Of a stretch of 64,000 bases of DNA, positions 52,684 to 62,766 are shown in pieces. The DNA is from HLUCCA09 sp038745585. GTDB lineage: Bacteria > Pseudomonadota > Alphaproteobacteria > Rhodobacterales > Rhodobacteraceae. The position numbers and the translations under genes were made by a program. Location: the NCBI GenBank assembly GCA_038745585.1, contig JBCDLH010000004.1:248001-312000 (forward strand), in the 5' to 3' direction. The notes below the pieces were generated by a model that searched no databases, was not told the origin of the DNA, and saw nothing but the letters and a program-made list of their open reading frames with translations. The first letter of the stretch is position 1. Each line of letters opens with the position of its first letter.

Positions 52684-55302
52684 ATGTCAATCCGCGCAGA
52701 CATCGCAAAGATCTATGTTGGCTATTATGGACGCTCGCCAGAGCCGGCTGGCTTCAACTATTGGATCGAGGAAGCCGCAAGGGGCTTTACCGCGCAGCAA
52801 ACGGCCGCGTCATTCTCGGTCCAAGAGGAATCGACCGACCGGTACCCCTATCTGAGCAACCCCAACGTCGCCGATCCGGGCGTGTTTGTAGATGCCGTCT
52901 ATCAGAATCTCTTCAATCGCGATCCAGACCCGGAGGGGCGCGCCTTCTGGATCGATGAGCTGAACGAGGCACGTGGCAACCCCGACGCCGTGGGATCGAT
53001 GATCCTCAACATCATCTCGGGCGCGCAGAATACCGAAGAGTTCGGGCCCGATCTCGACATCATCAACAACAAGGTCGCCGTCGCCCTCGACTGGGCGGAG
53101 AGCACCGCCGAGATCGCCGGCTTCGTCTATGAGTTCGGTTCCCCTGCGGAGGCCTCCGCCAGAGATGTGCTCGACGATGTGGACGAGACGCAAGCCTCCG
53201 TCGATGCGGGCTTTGCCCAAACCGACGCTTTTATCGAGGGCGGCGCCGGTCAGCCTGTGAACACGATCACGCTGACCAGCGGGATCGACAGTGGCCCCGC
53301 CTTCACGGGGACCGCCGGCGAGGATCAGTTCAACGCGACTGCTATAACCCTGGATACCGGCGATAATCTCGATGGCGGCGGCGGGGTCGATACGCTCAGC
53401 GTGCAGTTCGGCAACTTTCAGTCGGTCTCCGCGACCCCGCGTCTGGCCAATATCGAAAACATCGAGGTTCAGGGCGGGGCGCGCGACCTCAATGCCGCCA
53501 TCGACCTGACGACGTCCACGGGCGTTGAGAAGCTCATGCTGCAGGACGTCAACGGCGAGTCCACGCAAAACTTCGACTTCAAGGCACGCGTGGTCTTTGA
53601 AGGTGTCGGAAACCTCGTCGATATCAGCGTGGTCGATTCCAGCACGCCGAACGAGACTTTCACATCGGACCCGCTGACCGACCTGATCGTGCGCTACGAT
53701 GCCTCGGCCACGTCCGGCGATGGGGATACGCAAACCCTGTCGATCACGGACTCGAGCATCGACGTCTTCGATGTGGAGGGGCTGACCAACCTAGAGGTCA
53801 CGGCGGAGGGTCAAAACTTCGTGGCGGAGTTCGACCAATTCGAGCGGCTGAACGTCGAGGGCGCGGGTGATCTCGCCGCGGGGTTCACTTCGAGCGGCAC
53901 GACGGCGACGTTCAACTCGACCGACGCTGCTGGCGACATGAGCATCAGCTTTGCTTCGGGCCAGGACGTGGTGGCCAATGCGGGCTCCGGCGACGACAAT
54001 TTCGACTTCTCCAATACTGCCAATGTCAGCGTTGAGGGGGGCGACGGAGACGACATCTTCTTTTTCGACAACAACTCGCTGACGGAAGAGGACAGCGTCG
54101 ATGGCGGCGATGGCACGGATACGCTCGCCGTCGATAACGACACCGCCGCGCCCGCCAGCATCGTCAACGAGGCGACCGGGATCGAAGTGCTTCAGTTCCA
54201 ATCCTCGTTCGGCAGCTTGGAGGCCTCCGAATACACGCAGGTTGACGAGTTCGTCTTCAATGGCGGCCCGCATAGCAGCCGCGTAGCGATCCGCGGCGTC
54301 GAATCCGATGACCGGTTCATCTTCACCTCCGATCAGGGTTTTTCCAGCACCGTCCTGCGCTTTGAGGGCGAGAACGTGGGCCAGACCCTCCAACTCGAAT
54401 TGCACGCGCTCGAAGACGGCACCATCACGAAGGATTTCCGGACGGTCGAGAACGGCAATATCGAGATCGTCGCCAACACGAATAGCGGCAACGACGTCTC
54501 CGCTGTCTACATTGCGGAGAATATCGGCGCGGTCGAGATCGCCTCTACTGGTTTCAACGCCGACGCGAACCTGATCGAAGCCATCGATACCGGGTCGGAG
54601 AATTACTATGCCTTCAACATCGACGAAGGCACGTCGTCCTTCTCGATCACCGGTGACCAGGACCTCACCATCACCGCGCGCGAGGGCGTGAGCCTCACGG
54701 GGAGCAGCGATACGCTCGGCTTCAGTCAAGCGGTCAACGTCAATGCGACCGACTTTTCCGGCGATCTGCGGATCGCGCTGTCGAACTCCGCCGATGTCAT
54801 GCAAGGCGGCTCGGGCGACGATGTCCTCTACACCATGGGGGGCGATGACATTGTGTCGGGGGGCGACGGGACCGACCAGTTCCGCTACTCCGACAACAAA
54901 GGGACGGACACGATCCTCGACTTTCTCATCGGCGAAGATCAGATCGGCCTGAGCGAGGTCGATTTCCAGAACACCGAGGAAACGGCTGAGGGGACGACGC
55001 TGGCCGAGGAGGATTATGTCGAGAACCGCAATGGGATCGACAATATCGGGTCAGCGGATGACTTCACGCTGCTGGAGCTGCAGACCGGCCTTTCGTCCAA
55101 CCAGATCGAGAACGACACCGGTGCTGAAGTCGAAGCCTATATCCTCGTCTACAACACAACGACCGACCGGGGCGAAATCTGGCACGACACCGACTGGAGC
55201 GATGACAGCAACCGCGATCACATCGCCTCGTTCGACAACGTCAGCGATCTCGCGGGCGTGCAGGCTTTCTCGAATACCGATTTTGTCGAGTACTTTTTCT
55301 GA
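52684..55302 (+). CDS. DUF4214-RTX S-layer-like secreted protein
   Basis: An 872-residue acidic protein. Residues about 5-140 are a DUF4214-like region (AKIYVGYYGRSPEPAGFNYWI, VYQNLFNRDPDPEGRAFWI), found at the N-terminus of many alphaproteobacterial secreted and S-layer proteins. Then comes a long beta-rich, Asn/Asp/Ser/Thr-rich region with repeated NIENIEVQG-like steps, suggesting a beta helix. Near 700-750 are RTX repeats (GGSGDDVLYTMGGDDIVSGG), followed by an ILDFLIGEDQIGL segment as in type I substrates. No signal peptide. AGGGGG precedes the ATG at 52684. A role in surface layer or adhesion is inferred. Confidence 0.83.
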   Translation: MSIRADIAKIYVGYYGRSPEPAGFNYWIEEAARGFTAQQTAASFSVQEESTDRYPYLSNPNVADPGVFVDAVYQNLFNRDPDPEGRAFWIDELNEARGNPDAVGSMILNIISGAQNTEEFGPDLDIINNKVAVALDWAESTAEIAGFVYEFGSPAEASARDVLDDVDETQASVDAGFAQTDAFIEGGAGQPVNTITLTSGIDSGPAFTGTAGEDQFNATAITLDTGDNLDGGGGVDTLSVQFGNFQSVSATPRLANIENIEVQGGARDLNAAIDLTTSTGVEKLMLQDVNGESTQNFDFKARVVFEGVGNLVDISVVDSSTPNETFTSDPLTDLIVRYDASATSGDGDTQTLSITDSSIDVFDVEGLTNLEVTAEGQNFVAEFDQFERLNVEGAGDLAAGFTSSGTTATFNSTDAAGDMSISFASGQDVVANAGSGDDNFDFSNTANVSVEGGDGDDIFFFDNNSLTEEDSVDGGDGTDTLAVDNDTAAPASIVNEATGIEVLQFQSSFGSLEASEYTQVDEFVFNGGPHSSRVAIRGVESDDRFIFTSDQGFSSTVLRFEGENVGQTLQLELHALEDGTITKDFRTVENGNIEIVANTNSGNDVSAVYIAENIGAVEIASTGFNADANLIEAIDTGSENYYAFNIDEGTSSFSITGDQDLTITAREGVSLTGSSDTLGFSQAVNVNATDFSGDLRIALSNSADVMQGGSGDDVLYTMGGDDIVSGGDGTDQFRYSDNKGTDTILDFLIGEDQIGLSEVDFQNTEETAEGTTLAEEDYVENRNGIDNIGSADDFTLLELQTGLSSNQIENDTGAEVEAYILVYNTTTDRGEIWHDTDWSDDSNRDHIASFDNVSDLAGVQAFSNTDFVEYFF

Positions 55303-55648
55303 CGTACCTCGTCATGGCACAGCAGGCGGGCTCAGGTGCATCTGAGCCCACCCGCACTCGTGCCGGACGCTCGGTCCGCATCGTCCGGCTGAGCGGCGGC
55401 TGCCGCCGAGCCGAGTGGACGAGGCGCGCCTGGAGGCAGGATTGGGCAATACGTCCCGCCCGCTCCGCGTGCCGCGATGTCTCGGTTCTCGCTGAGCCCG
55501 ATCAAGCAAGTCGGTCCGATAGGATCAAGCGCCAAGACCCAGCAGAGGCAGTGCCACCTTCTGGCACGGCGATGGCAAGGTTTTCGCGTCTCTGCGACAG
55601 CGGTCGCACGCGCAGGTATCGGCAGGACGCTCTCGCATAAGCATGCGC
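55303..55648. other. convergent intergenic region
   Basis: Apart from the hairpin at 55328-55349, this 346-base gap between the DUF4214-RTX gene and soxG shows no gene that I recognise. Confidence 0.45.
55328..55349 (+). terminator. hairpin after the DUF4214-RTX gene
   Basis: GGGCTCAG and CTGAGCCC form a perfect 8-bp stem (9 with a G-U pair) around a GTGCAT loop, 25 bases after the stop codon. There is no T-run, so termination efficiency is uncertain. Confidence 0.55.
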
Positions 55649-56179
55649 TCATGCCTCGGACACGGGCCCTTCAATCGGTTGCGCGGACCGCAAAAACGTT
55701 GTCACTGCGTAGCGGTAGGCAGCCTCAATCCAGAGCGTATAGCCGTTTTCCGCGCCAATGAGCAGGGCGTGGCCCCCGCAGAAGAAGATCGCAGCGGAAG
55801 GCGAGCCTTGCCCTAGGTCGGCGCTCGTGCCCTGGGCGAGGACGCCGCGCGCCCCAGGGCCCGTGACACCAAGCGGTATGAAACGGTCATCGGCGGGCGA
55901 GAGCGCGAAGCTCCCATGCCAGCCTGCACTCGGCTCCAGCGGTGACGCCGTTACCAGAAGCGCCTGATCCCGCGAGATGCGAATTGCATAGGCGTCGCTG
56001 CGAGGAAAGTCGCAGAGCCCGACGGCGTTTGCTCCCGGCGCGAGGCGGGCCACGGCCGCATCTAGATCGCCCGAGATGAAGGCGGCGTGGTGTGGTCTTT
56101 GTCGCGTCACGCGACACGCGCCGATCTCGATCCCCGCCCCTACCGTCAGCGCCTCATCGATCCAGGCGCGCTCATCCAT
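55649..56179 (-). CDS. soxG: sarcosine oxidase subunit gamma
   Basis: A 176-residue SoxG-like protein, the small folate-domain-like subunit of heterotetrameric sarcosine oxidase. It shows the GcvT-related pattern AVGLCDFPRSDAYAIRISRDQALL and DDRFIPLGVTGPGARGVLAQGTSADL. The ATG at 56179 overlaps the end of soxA by 8 bases, fixing the start. It is the last gene of the operon. Confidence 0.85.
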   Translation of the reverse strand: MDERAWIDEALTVGAGIEIGACRVTRQRPHHAAFISGDLDAAVARLAPGANAVGLCDFPRSDAYAIRISRDQALLVTASPLEPSAGWHGSFALSPADDRFIPLGVTGPGARGVLAQGTSADLGQGSPSAAIFFCGGHALLIGAENGYTLWIEAAYRYAVTTFLRSAQPIEGPVSEA

Positions 56180-59012
56180 GGAGCCGGTCCCCTGCGGGGT
56201 CGAACGCACAGGGCGGCGCGACGCGCGCGAGCCGCGACGTGCCGTCATTGAAAGCCTGGATCTCGTGCCCCATCCGCCCCCGCCCGCCTTCGAGGAGCGC
56301 AAGCGCGATCGGGCGGCCGAGTGTCGGGCTCATATAGCTCGATGTCACAAAGCCGAGGGACCGGCGCGTGCCTTGCATCGGGATAAGGTGGCTCCCTGTT
56401 ACAAGGGGCGGCGCGCCCTCGGATACAGTTAATCCGACGAGCTGTCGTCGCGTCTCCGACATGGCTTCGGGCGTAAAGAGAGAGCGCTTTCCCAGGTATT
56501 CGTCTCTCCGTTTGCGCCGTGGCCCGCCCCAGCCGAGGTCATGGGGCATCGTTAGGCCGTCTGTATCCTTGCCAATGAGGATAAAGCCCTTCTCTGCCCG
56601 CAAGATCATAACCGCCTCCAGTCCGATCCAACGCCCGCCGAGCGCGGCGAGGGCGGTGTCGAGCTGCGCACGCAGTCCCTCGGCATGGCGCGCTGGCACG
56701 CTCAGCTCAAAGCTTGGATCGCCGGTAAAGCTGATCCGCGCGATCCGCAGCGGATATCCGGCATGGGTGGTTTCGATCACGCCCAGATGCGGCAGGTCGG
56801 GCAACGCGATCCCGGCCCGCGCGAGAAGCGCGCGGGCGCTCGGCCCGGTGACCGTCAGGGTCGCAAAAGCTTGCGTGACATCGTGGATGAACACGTTTCG
56901 TCGGCCGATCCGATCTTGCCGGGCGTCTTCGAGCCGCAGTCGCACCCCCTCGACATGGGAGGAGGAGGCAGACACGATAAAGCGGTTCTCCGAAAGGCGC
57001 AGGACGACACCGTCATCATAAACGATCCCCGCCTCCGATAGCATGAAGCCATAGCGGGCGCGGCCGGGCTGCAAGGTCGACATGCGCATGTAGCCGGTGA
57101 AATCGAGGAGCTCGGCGGCTTTCGGCCCGATCACGTCGATCTTGCCCAGGGGTGAGCCATCGAAGAGGCCGACGGCCTGGCGCGCCGTGAGCGCCTCCTC
57201 CTGCGCCAGAGCGGCCTCCTCGCCCGTGCCGTAAACGGCGGGACGCAGCCAGCCGCCATATTCGCGAAAGCGGGCTCCCGCGGCGCGGTGCGCGTCTTCG
57301 AGCGTGAGGCGCTTCAGCGGATTGAACAGCGCACCGCGCCGCGTTCCGCCAAGGACGGAGAGGGGGACAGGTTGAAACGGCGGGCGATAGGTCGTTGTGC
57401 CGGTCTCAGGGATCGTCCGTCCGGTCTCGGCGGCCATTGCGGCGAGCCCGGCAAAGTTCGATGTGCGGCCCTGATCGGTGGCCATCCCGAGTGTGGTGTA
57501 GCGCTTCAGATGCTCGACCGAGGTGTAGCCCTCGCGCGCGGCGAGGCCGACGTCTTTCAGCGTCACATCGTTCTGCAGGTCGATCCACTGCCGGCCCGGC
57601 AGCTTTGGATCGGGACGGACGGGGGCGCGGGGCGTCTCGTTCGCCCGGTCAGCCTGCGGGGGATTGCCTGCGCCACCGCCGGCGCGGTGTCCCTCGGCGA
57701 GGGCGTCGGCGAGTGCAAACGTGCCGTTGGCCGCGCCGACGACCCGCATGGCCGCGGTGCCGGGGCGGGGGAGGAGCGCGTCCTCGGCCTCGCTCCAGTC
57801 GAGCTTTCCGCCTGCTTGGCACCAAAGATGGACGCTCGGTGTATGCCCCCCGGAACAGAGGATCGTGTCGCACTCGATCCGCTGACGCCCGATCTGCGCC
57901 CCCTCGACGCTGCCCTTGCCGAGCGCGGCTTTGAGGACGGCTGCATTGCGCTGCTCAATACCGCTGACTTGTGGGGCATCCTCGCGCTGGTCGGCGATTA
58001 CGATGTCGGCGCCAGCCGCGGCGAGCGCCTGCGCAACCGGATAGGCGCTGTCATTGCCGGTGGCGATCAGGATGCGCCGCCCGGGCAACACGCCGTAGCA
58101 CGTTAGATGGTGCAACGCAGCTTCGGCGGACATCACCCCGGGCAGGTCGTTCCCCGCAAACCACACCGGGCGCTCGATGGCACCCGCGGCGAGGATCACG
58201 TCCCGCGCGCGGATACGCCAGTGCCGGTCCGGCGCGCCCGCACAGCGCTCCCATGCCGCGTAAAGACCGTGGTCGAAGGCGCCCCAGAGCGTCGTGCCGG
58301 ATAGGATGCGACCGCCACTGCCCTCGATCTCGTCGCGGACCGCGCCCGCGAACGTGTCCCACGGTACGCCGTCCACCGTGCCGCCGCGCCACCTGAGCGC
58401 GCCCCCAAGGCGGGGCGCCTCGTCCACCAGCCAGACCGCCCGGCCGGACAGGGCCGCTGCCCGTGCCGCGGCAAGGCCCGCGGGGCCCGCGCCGATCACC
58501 AGGAGGTCGCATGAGGCGCTGATCTGCGGCGGGGTGGCGGGGGGCGTATGCGCCGGGTCGAGCCGCCCAAGGCCCGCGAGGCGCCGGATCAGCGGCTCAT
58601 AGGCCATCCAGCCGGCCAGCATGAACGTCTTGTAGTAAAACCCCGCGGGCAGAAAGCGGTGCGCAAGGTCTAGAAGGCCGAACCAGTCGTCAGCGGCGCT
58701 CGGCGCGGCGTTGACCGAGCGGACGTCGAGGCCCTCTTGCGCGGGCGTCGTCGTGGCGCGCAGATTGGGGGTGGTGACCCCATTCGCAGTAACGTCGAAG
58801 ATCGCATTGGGCTCGTCTGCCGCCATGCCCCAGAGACCGCGCGGCCGGTGATACTTGAAGCTGCGCCCGACGATGCGGTGCCCGGAGGCCAGAACCGCAG
58901 AGGCCAACGTATCGCCCTCAAAGCCAGCAACGTGCGCACCGTCGAAGGTGAACGTGAGCGGCCGCGCGCGGTCAATCTCGGACCCAAGAGCGGTGTGTCG
59001 CCAACCGCTCAT
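56172..59012 (-). CDS. soxA: sarcosine oxidase subunit alpha
   Basis: A 946-residue subunit. The N-terminal Fer2_4-like domain includes TFTFDGAHVAGFEGDTLASA and GRSFKYHRPRGLWG. The NAD/FAD-binding fold follows from about residue 168 (LLVIGAGPAGLAAARAAALSG, then WLVDEAPRLGG). The C-terminal half from about 560 is a GcvT-type tetrahydrofolate domain (YMRMSTLQPGRARYGFMLSEAG, HDVTQAFATLTVTGPSARALL). With SoxB, SoxD and SoxG it oxidises sarcosine to glycine and passes the methyl as 5,10-methylene-tetrahydrofolate. Its start overlaps the soxD stop by 4 bases. Confidence 0.93.
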   Translation of the reverse strand: MSGWRHTALGSEIDRARPLTFTFDGAHVAGFEGDTLASAVLASGHRIVGRSFKYHRPRGLWGMAADEPNAIFDVTANGVTTPNLRATTTPAQEGLDVRSVNAAPSAADDWFGLLDLAHRFLPAGFYYKTFMLAGWMAYEPLIRRLAGLGRLDPAHTPPATPPQISASCDLLVIGAGPAGLAAARAAALSGRAVWLVDEAPRLGGALRWRGGTVDGVPWDTFAGAVRDEIEGSGGRILSGTTLWGAFDHGLYAAWERCAGAPDRHWRIRARDVILAAGAIERPVWFAGNDLPGVMSAEAALHHLTCYGVLPGRRILIATGNDSAYPVAQALAAAGADIVIADQREDAPQVSGIEQRNAAVLKAALGKGSVEGAQIGRQRIECDTILCSGGHTPSVHLWCQAGGKLDWSEAEDALLPRPGTAAMRVVGAANGTFALADALAEGHRAGGGAGNPPQADRANETPRAPVRPDPKLPGRQWIDLQNDVTLKDVGLAAREGYTSVEHLKRYTTLGMATDQGRTSNFAGLAAMAAETGRTIPETGTTTYRPPFQPVPLSVLGGTRRGALFNPLKRLTLEDAHRAAGARFREYGGWLRPAVYGTGEEAALAQEEALTARQAVGLFDGSPLGKIDVIGPKAAELLDFTGYMRMSTLQPGRARYGFMLSEAGIVYDDGVVLRLSENRFIVSASSSHVEGVRLRLEDARQDRIGRRNVFIHDVTQAFATLTVTGPSARALLARAGIALPDLPHLGVIETTHAGYPLRIARISFTGDPSFELSVPARHAEGLRAQLDTALAALGGRWIGLEAVMILRAEKGFILIGKDTDGLTMPHDLGWGGPRRKRRDEYLGKRSLFTPEAMSETRRQLVGLTVSEGAPPLVTGSHLIPMQGTRRSLGFVTSSYMSPTLGRPIALALLEGGRGRMGHEIQAFNDGTSRLARVAPPCAFDPAGDRLHG

Positions 59013-59275
59013 CGCGCGACGCCCGGCAGCGGCTCGGACCCTATGACCTCGCGGGTCACAGTATCGCGGATCAGGATGAAGTATTCGCCGCAGGTGAGGT
59101 GGACCCAGATCTCCCGTGCGGTGCCCTTCGGCGCTTTGCACGCATAAAGATAGGCGGCCCATTCCGCATCGCTGACCGCGTCGGCCGGTTCTGGACGGGG
59201 CTTTCCAGCCTCGACGATGAAGCGAAACTCTGTCTCGTCGCGCCAGCCGCAAAAGGGGCATTCGAAGCGTTGCAT
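59009..59275 (-). CDS. soxD: sarcosine oxidase subunit delta
   Basis: An 88-residue zinc-binding subunit. The ligands Cys6 and Cys9 (ECPFCG) and His59 and Cys62 (VHLTCGEYF) are in the expected places. The start at 59275 gives the standard short SoxD N-terminus (MQRFECPFCG). It lies 11 bases after soxB and overlaps soxA. Confidence 0.93.
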   Translation of the reverse strand: MQRFECPFCGWRDETEFRFIVEAGKPRPEPADAVSDAEWAAYLYACKAPKGTAREIWVHLTCGEYFILIRDTVTREVIGSEPLPGVAR

Positions 59276-59286
59276 GCCGCCCTTCC

Positions 59287-60540
59287 CTAATGCGCGATGC
59301 CGGAGCCGGCGGCTTCGTCGATCAGCCGGCCTTGGGTGAAGCGTGCAAGGTCGAAAGGGCGGCTGATCTCGTGGTGCTCTCCTTTCGCCAGCATATGCGC
59401 CAGCAGATAGCCGCCCGCCGGGATTGCCTTGAACCCGCCCGTGCCCCAGCCGCAATTGAGGTAGAGCCCGTCTGGCCCCGCGGGCCCTAGGATCGGCGAA
59501 CTGTCGGGAACGACATCGACAACGCCCGCCCATTGGCGCAGCATCTTGAGCTGTGCAAACGCAGGAAACATCTCTAGCAGGCCCGAAATGATCTCCTCTT
59601 GCACCGGTAAATTGCCCGTTTGGCCATGGGTCGGGATACGGTCGAGTCCACCGCCGAAGACAAGCTCGCCCTTATCGGACTGGCTGACATAAGTGCCCGT
59701 GCCGAGATAGAGGAGCACGGTGTCGAGGCAGGGCTTCACAGGCTCGGACACGAAGGCCTGCAGCGCGTAGGTGTGGATTGGCATCGTGACGCCTACGTCG
59801 GCTGCTAGGCCCGGCGTCGCGCCCGCCGCGGCGATCCCTAACCGCTCGGTCCGGATCTTGCCGCGCGTTGTCTCAAGCCCTGAAATCGCGCCGTTCTGCG
59901 TCTCGATCCCGACAACCTCGCAACGTTCGACGATATCAACGCCGAGGGCGCTTGCGGCGCGGGCATAGCCCCAAGCGACCGCGTCATGCCGAGCGACCCC
60001 CGCGCGCGGCTGCCAGATCCCGCCCATGCACTTATAGCGCGCACCCTGTTGTTGGTTGACGAGCGGCACGACGCGCTCGGCCTCCGCCGCGCCGATTAGC
60101 GCCCCGTCGACCTCGTTCAGTTGCATCGCATTGGCAATCCGGTTGCAGATCTCCATCTGCATTGGCGTGTGAGCGGCGATGAGCATGCCGCGCTGCGAGA
60201 GCATGACGTTAAAGTTAAGCTCGCGCGACAACCCCTCATAGAGCCGGAGCGACAGGTCATACAGCGCGACGCTTTCTGGGTAGAAGTAGTTCGAGCGCAC
60301 GACTGTCGTGTTCCGCCCCGTATTGCCGCCGCCGAGCCAGCCCCGCTCCAGCACCGCCACGCGGCTCATCCTGTGCTTTCTCGCGAGGTAGTAGGCGGTC
60401 GCGAGGCCGTGCCCGCCACCGCCGATGATCACCGCGTCATAGGCCTCTTTCGGCTCGGCCTTGCGCCATGCCGGGCGCCAGCCCCTTTGACGGTTGAGCC
60501 CCTCACGCAGGAGGGAGAACGCCGAGTAGTGCTGCCTCAT
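59287..60540 (-). CDS. soxB: sarcosine oxidase subunit beta
   Basis: A 417-residue FAD subunit where sarcosine is oxidised. The dinucleotide-binding motif is AVIIGGGGHGLATAYYLA and the following VLERGWLGGGNTGRNTTVVR includes the FAD-contacting residues. IWQPRAGVARHDAVAWGYA holds the histidine that may carry covalent FMN, and NCGWGTGGFKAIPAGGY is typical of the C-terminal FAD contact. The start overlaps the TetR stop by 4 bases, an unusual fusion of regulator and enzyme transcripts. Confidence 0.94.
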   Translation of the reverse strand: MRQHYSAFSLLREGLNRQRGWRPAWRKAEPKEAYDAVIIGGGGHGLATAYYLARKHRMSRVAVLERGWLGGGNTGRNTTVVRSNYFYPESVALYDLSLRLYEGLSRELNFNVMLSQRGMLIAAHTPMQMEICNRIANAMQLNEVDGALIGAAEAERVVPLVNQQQGARYKCMGGIWQPRAGVARHDAVAWGYARAASALGVDIVERCEVVGIETQNGAISGLETTRGKIRTERLGIAAAGATPGLAADVGVTMPIHTYALQAFVSEPVKPCLDTVLLYLGTGTYVSQSDKGELVFGGGLDRIPTHGQTGNLPVQEEIISGLLEMFPAFAQLKMLRQWAGVVDVVPDSSPILGPAGPDGLYLNCGWGTGGFKAIPAGGYLLAHMLAKGEHHEISRPFDLARFTQGRLIDEAAGSGIAH

Positions 60541-61205
60541 CGGGCGATCGCCCGGGCATCGGCAAAGAAGGCATTTAGGACATCTGCGTCCGGGGCGACG
60601 CCTGTGAAGCCTTGCAGATACGGCCCAACGCGGGAGAGGCGCAGCTCCATCGGCTCGCGCACGTCGAGCGCATGATAGCCAAGCTGCATGAAGTAGAGGA
60701 TGCGGGCCCGGGCGTCGGCGTCCTTTGGCGTATAGCTATGCCGCGAAAAGAGCGCGGTGACCGCCGCGATCCGGGCCGCGTCGGCCGCATCGATCCGCGC
60801 GCGCAACGCGTCGTCCCGACGGGACCATTCGCGCACGGCGAAATCGAGCCCGTGATCGAAATGCGCGGGGTCGATGAAGCAGCGAAAGAAGTGGCAGACC
60901 GCCTCGGTGATGTTCATGGCGGGCAGTTCGCAATGCTCGACGATCCGCGCCGTATTGCGCGTGCTCCATTCCTCGAGAAGCGCATCGAGCAGGTCGGCCC
61001 GATCTTTAAAGTACCAGTAAAAGCTCGACCGCGAGACATCCATCCGGTCAGCCAGGGCGAGGATCTTGACCTCCGCCACGCCGTCTTTGACGAGCACGTC
61101 GCGCGCCACATTGAGCCAGTCTTCGCGGGTGACCTTGGCATGGCCGACAAGCGGCGCGCGGTCGGGGTCGTCGCGGTGAAGGACTGGAGGCGGACGGTCC
61201 GGCAT
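60537..61205 (-). CDS. TetR-family regulator
   Basis: A 222-residue regulator with an N-terminal helix-turn-helix (AKVTREDWLNVARDVLVKDG, DRMDVSRSSFYWYFKDRADLL) and a C-terminal ligand-binding helical domain. It sits between the MttB homologue (3-base gap) and soxB (4-base overlap), inside the operon it most likely controls. The inducer would be a pathway intermediate such as sarcosine, dimethylglycine or the methylated substrate; this is inference. Confidence 0.85.
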   Translation of the reverse strand: MPDRPPPVLHRDDPDRAPLVGHAKVTREDWLNVARDVLVKDGVAEVKILALADRMDVSRSSFYWYFKDRADLLDALLEEWSTRNTARIVEHCELPAMNITEAVCHFFRCFIDPAHFDHGLDFAVREWSRRDDALRARIDAADAARIAAVTALFSRHSYTPKDADARARILYFMQLGYHALDVREPMELRLSRVGPYLQGFTGVAPDADVLNAFFADARAIAR

Positions 61206-61208
61206 CGC

Positions 61209-62762
61209 TCAGCTCTCGGGTGGCGCGCCGCCCTCGGCGGTGCGCTTGGCGATGAAGGCTTGGAGAGCGGCGCGGCGATCAGGGTCGATCGCGGGCCCGG
61301 CACCGGTCTTGAGGATCCGTTCCCAGACCTCGGTCGCTCGGGTCGAGCAATCGCGCGCGCCGCGCTCCGTCCAGGTGCCGAAATTGGCGTAGTCGTGGAC
61401 GATGGGCTCGTAGAACTCGGTGTTGTAGCGCGCCATCGTTTGTGCGGTGGCAAAGAAGTGTCCCGAAGGCGCGACCTCCTCCATCGCATCAAAGCCGATC
61501 TCGTCCGGGCCCGCGGCGCGGCCGGCGCAGAGTTCGGCGATCATGTTGAGGACCTCGGCATCGGTCACGAGTTTTTCGAGCGATACGGTGAGCCCGCCTT
61601 CGAGCCATCCCGCCGAATGGATGATGACGGTCGCCCCCGCCAGCAGGCAGCCCCAGAGGCCGAGCTGGTTCTCGTTGGCGGCCTGTACGTCGTTCATGTT
61701 CGCGGCCGAGCCTGCGGCCGAGCGCCAGGGCAGGCCGAGCAGCCGCGCCATTTGCCCGGCGGCGAGCGAGGCATGAAAATGCGCTGGTGTGCCAAAGGCC
61801 GGCGCGCCTGACTTCATGTCGACATTCGAGGTGAAGGTGCCGTAGCAGATCGGCGCGCCAGGGCGGGCAAGCTGCGTCAGCGTGATCGCAGCCAGACACT
61901 CGGCATGGCTGAGCGTAATCGCACCCGCCACCGTTATCGGCGCCATCGCGCCCATCAGCGTAAAGGGTGTGACGATCGACAATTGGCCGTGGCGCGCAAA
62001 GTCGATCAGCCCCTGTGCCATGGCGATGTCGAGGGTACGCGGGCTGTTTGTATTGATGATCGTATAGGCGTGGACGCCGCTGCGAAATTCCTCCTCCGAG
62101 AGGCCGCGAAAGAGGCGCATCATCTCGAAATTGTCCAGCGTCTGCGGCGTGCCGCGGGCGAAGAGAAACGGAAACTTGTCAGTGAGCGTCAGCTGCGTGT
62201 CGGTGGTGAAGTAGTGGCGCAGATGCGTCGGCATGTCCTGCGGCTCGACCGAGGGGGACATCATCTGAAAGACGTCGAAATGGTGCGCGAGCTGCGTGTA
62301 CTCGCGATAGTCCCGCGCCGATCCGGGGCGGCGGCCCCGCTTTAGATCGGTCGCATGGGGCGCGCCGGCGCCGGGCTGAAACGTAAGCGCGCCAAGCTCC
62401 AGCGTGAAATCGCGGGCGCGGGAGCCGGCGATGCATAAGACCGACCGGGGCGCCGTGGCGAGCGCGGCCTCGACCATCTCGCGCCCAACATAGACCATGT
62501 CGTCCTCAACGCGCGCACCGCCCGAGGCATAAAGCTTGCGCGCCTCGGGCAGCAGCACGCGCATGCCGAGTTCTTCGAGCATCCGCAGCGATGTCTGATG
62601 CATCGCCTGCGCCTCGTCCTCGGAGAATACGTTCATCACCGGGAAAGGGTTGCGCAAATGCCGGTAGTTCGGATTGCGCTTGGAGGCGGGCGGCGCGCCG
62701 GCCTGTCGCCCTTTCCCGCGCCGTCGGCGGGCGCGGGTGCTGCCCTCGTTCTCGATCTCCAC
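61209..62762 (-). CDS. MttB-family methyltransferase, non-pyrrolysine
   Basis: A 517-residue protein of the trimethylamine methyltransferase (MttB) superfamily, starting at GTG 4 bases after the upstream stop. The first 30 residues are basic, then come FSEDEAQAMHQTSLRMLEELGM and, later, GAMAPITVAGAITLSHAE and AGSAANMNDVQAANE, typical of the TIM barrel. The frame has no internal TAG, so it lacks pyrrolysine, like glycine-betaine:corrinoid methyltransferase MtgB-type members. No corrinoid protein gene is next to it, so the methyl acceptor is unknown. With the downstream sarcosine oxidase it suggests betaine or related quaternary-amine demethylation. Confidence 0.85.
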   Translation of the reverse strand: MEIENEGSTRARRRRGKGRQAGAPPASKRNPNYRHLRNPFPVMNVFSEDEAQAMHQTSLRMLEELGMRVLLPEARKLYASGGARVEDDMVYVGREMVEAALATAPRSVLCIAGSRARDFTLELGALTFQPGAGAPHATDLKRGRRPGSARDYREYTQLAHHFDVFQMMSPSVEPQDMPTHLRHYFTTDTQLTLTDKFPFLFARGTPQTLDNFEMMRLFRGLSEEEFRSGVHAYTIINTNSPRTLDIAMAQGLIDFARHGQLSIVTPFTLMGAMAPITVAGAITLSHAECLAAITLTQLARPGAPICYGTFTSNVDMKSGAPAFGTPAHFHASLAAGQMARLLGLPWRSAAGSAANMNDVQAANENQLGLWGCLLAGATVIIHSAGWLEGGLTVSLEKLVTDAEVLNMIAELCAGRAAGPDEIGFDAMEEVAPSGHFFATAQTMARYNTEFYEPIVHDYANFGTWTERGARDCSTRATEVWERILKTGAGPAIDPDRRAALQAFIAKRTAEGGAPPES

Positions 62763-62766
62763 GGCC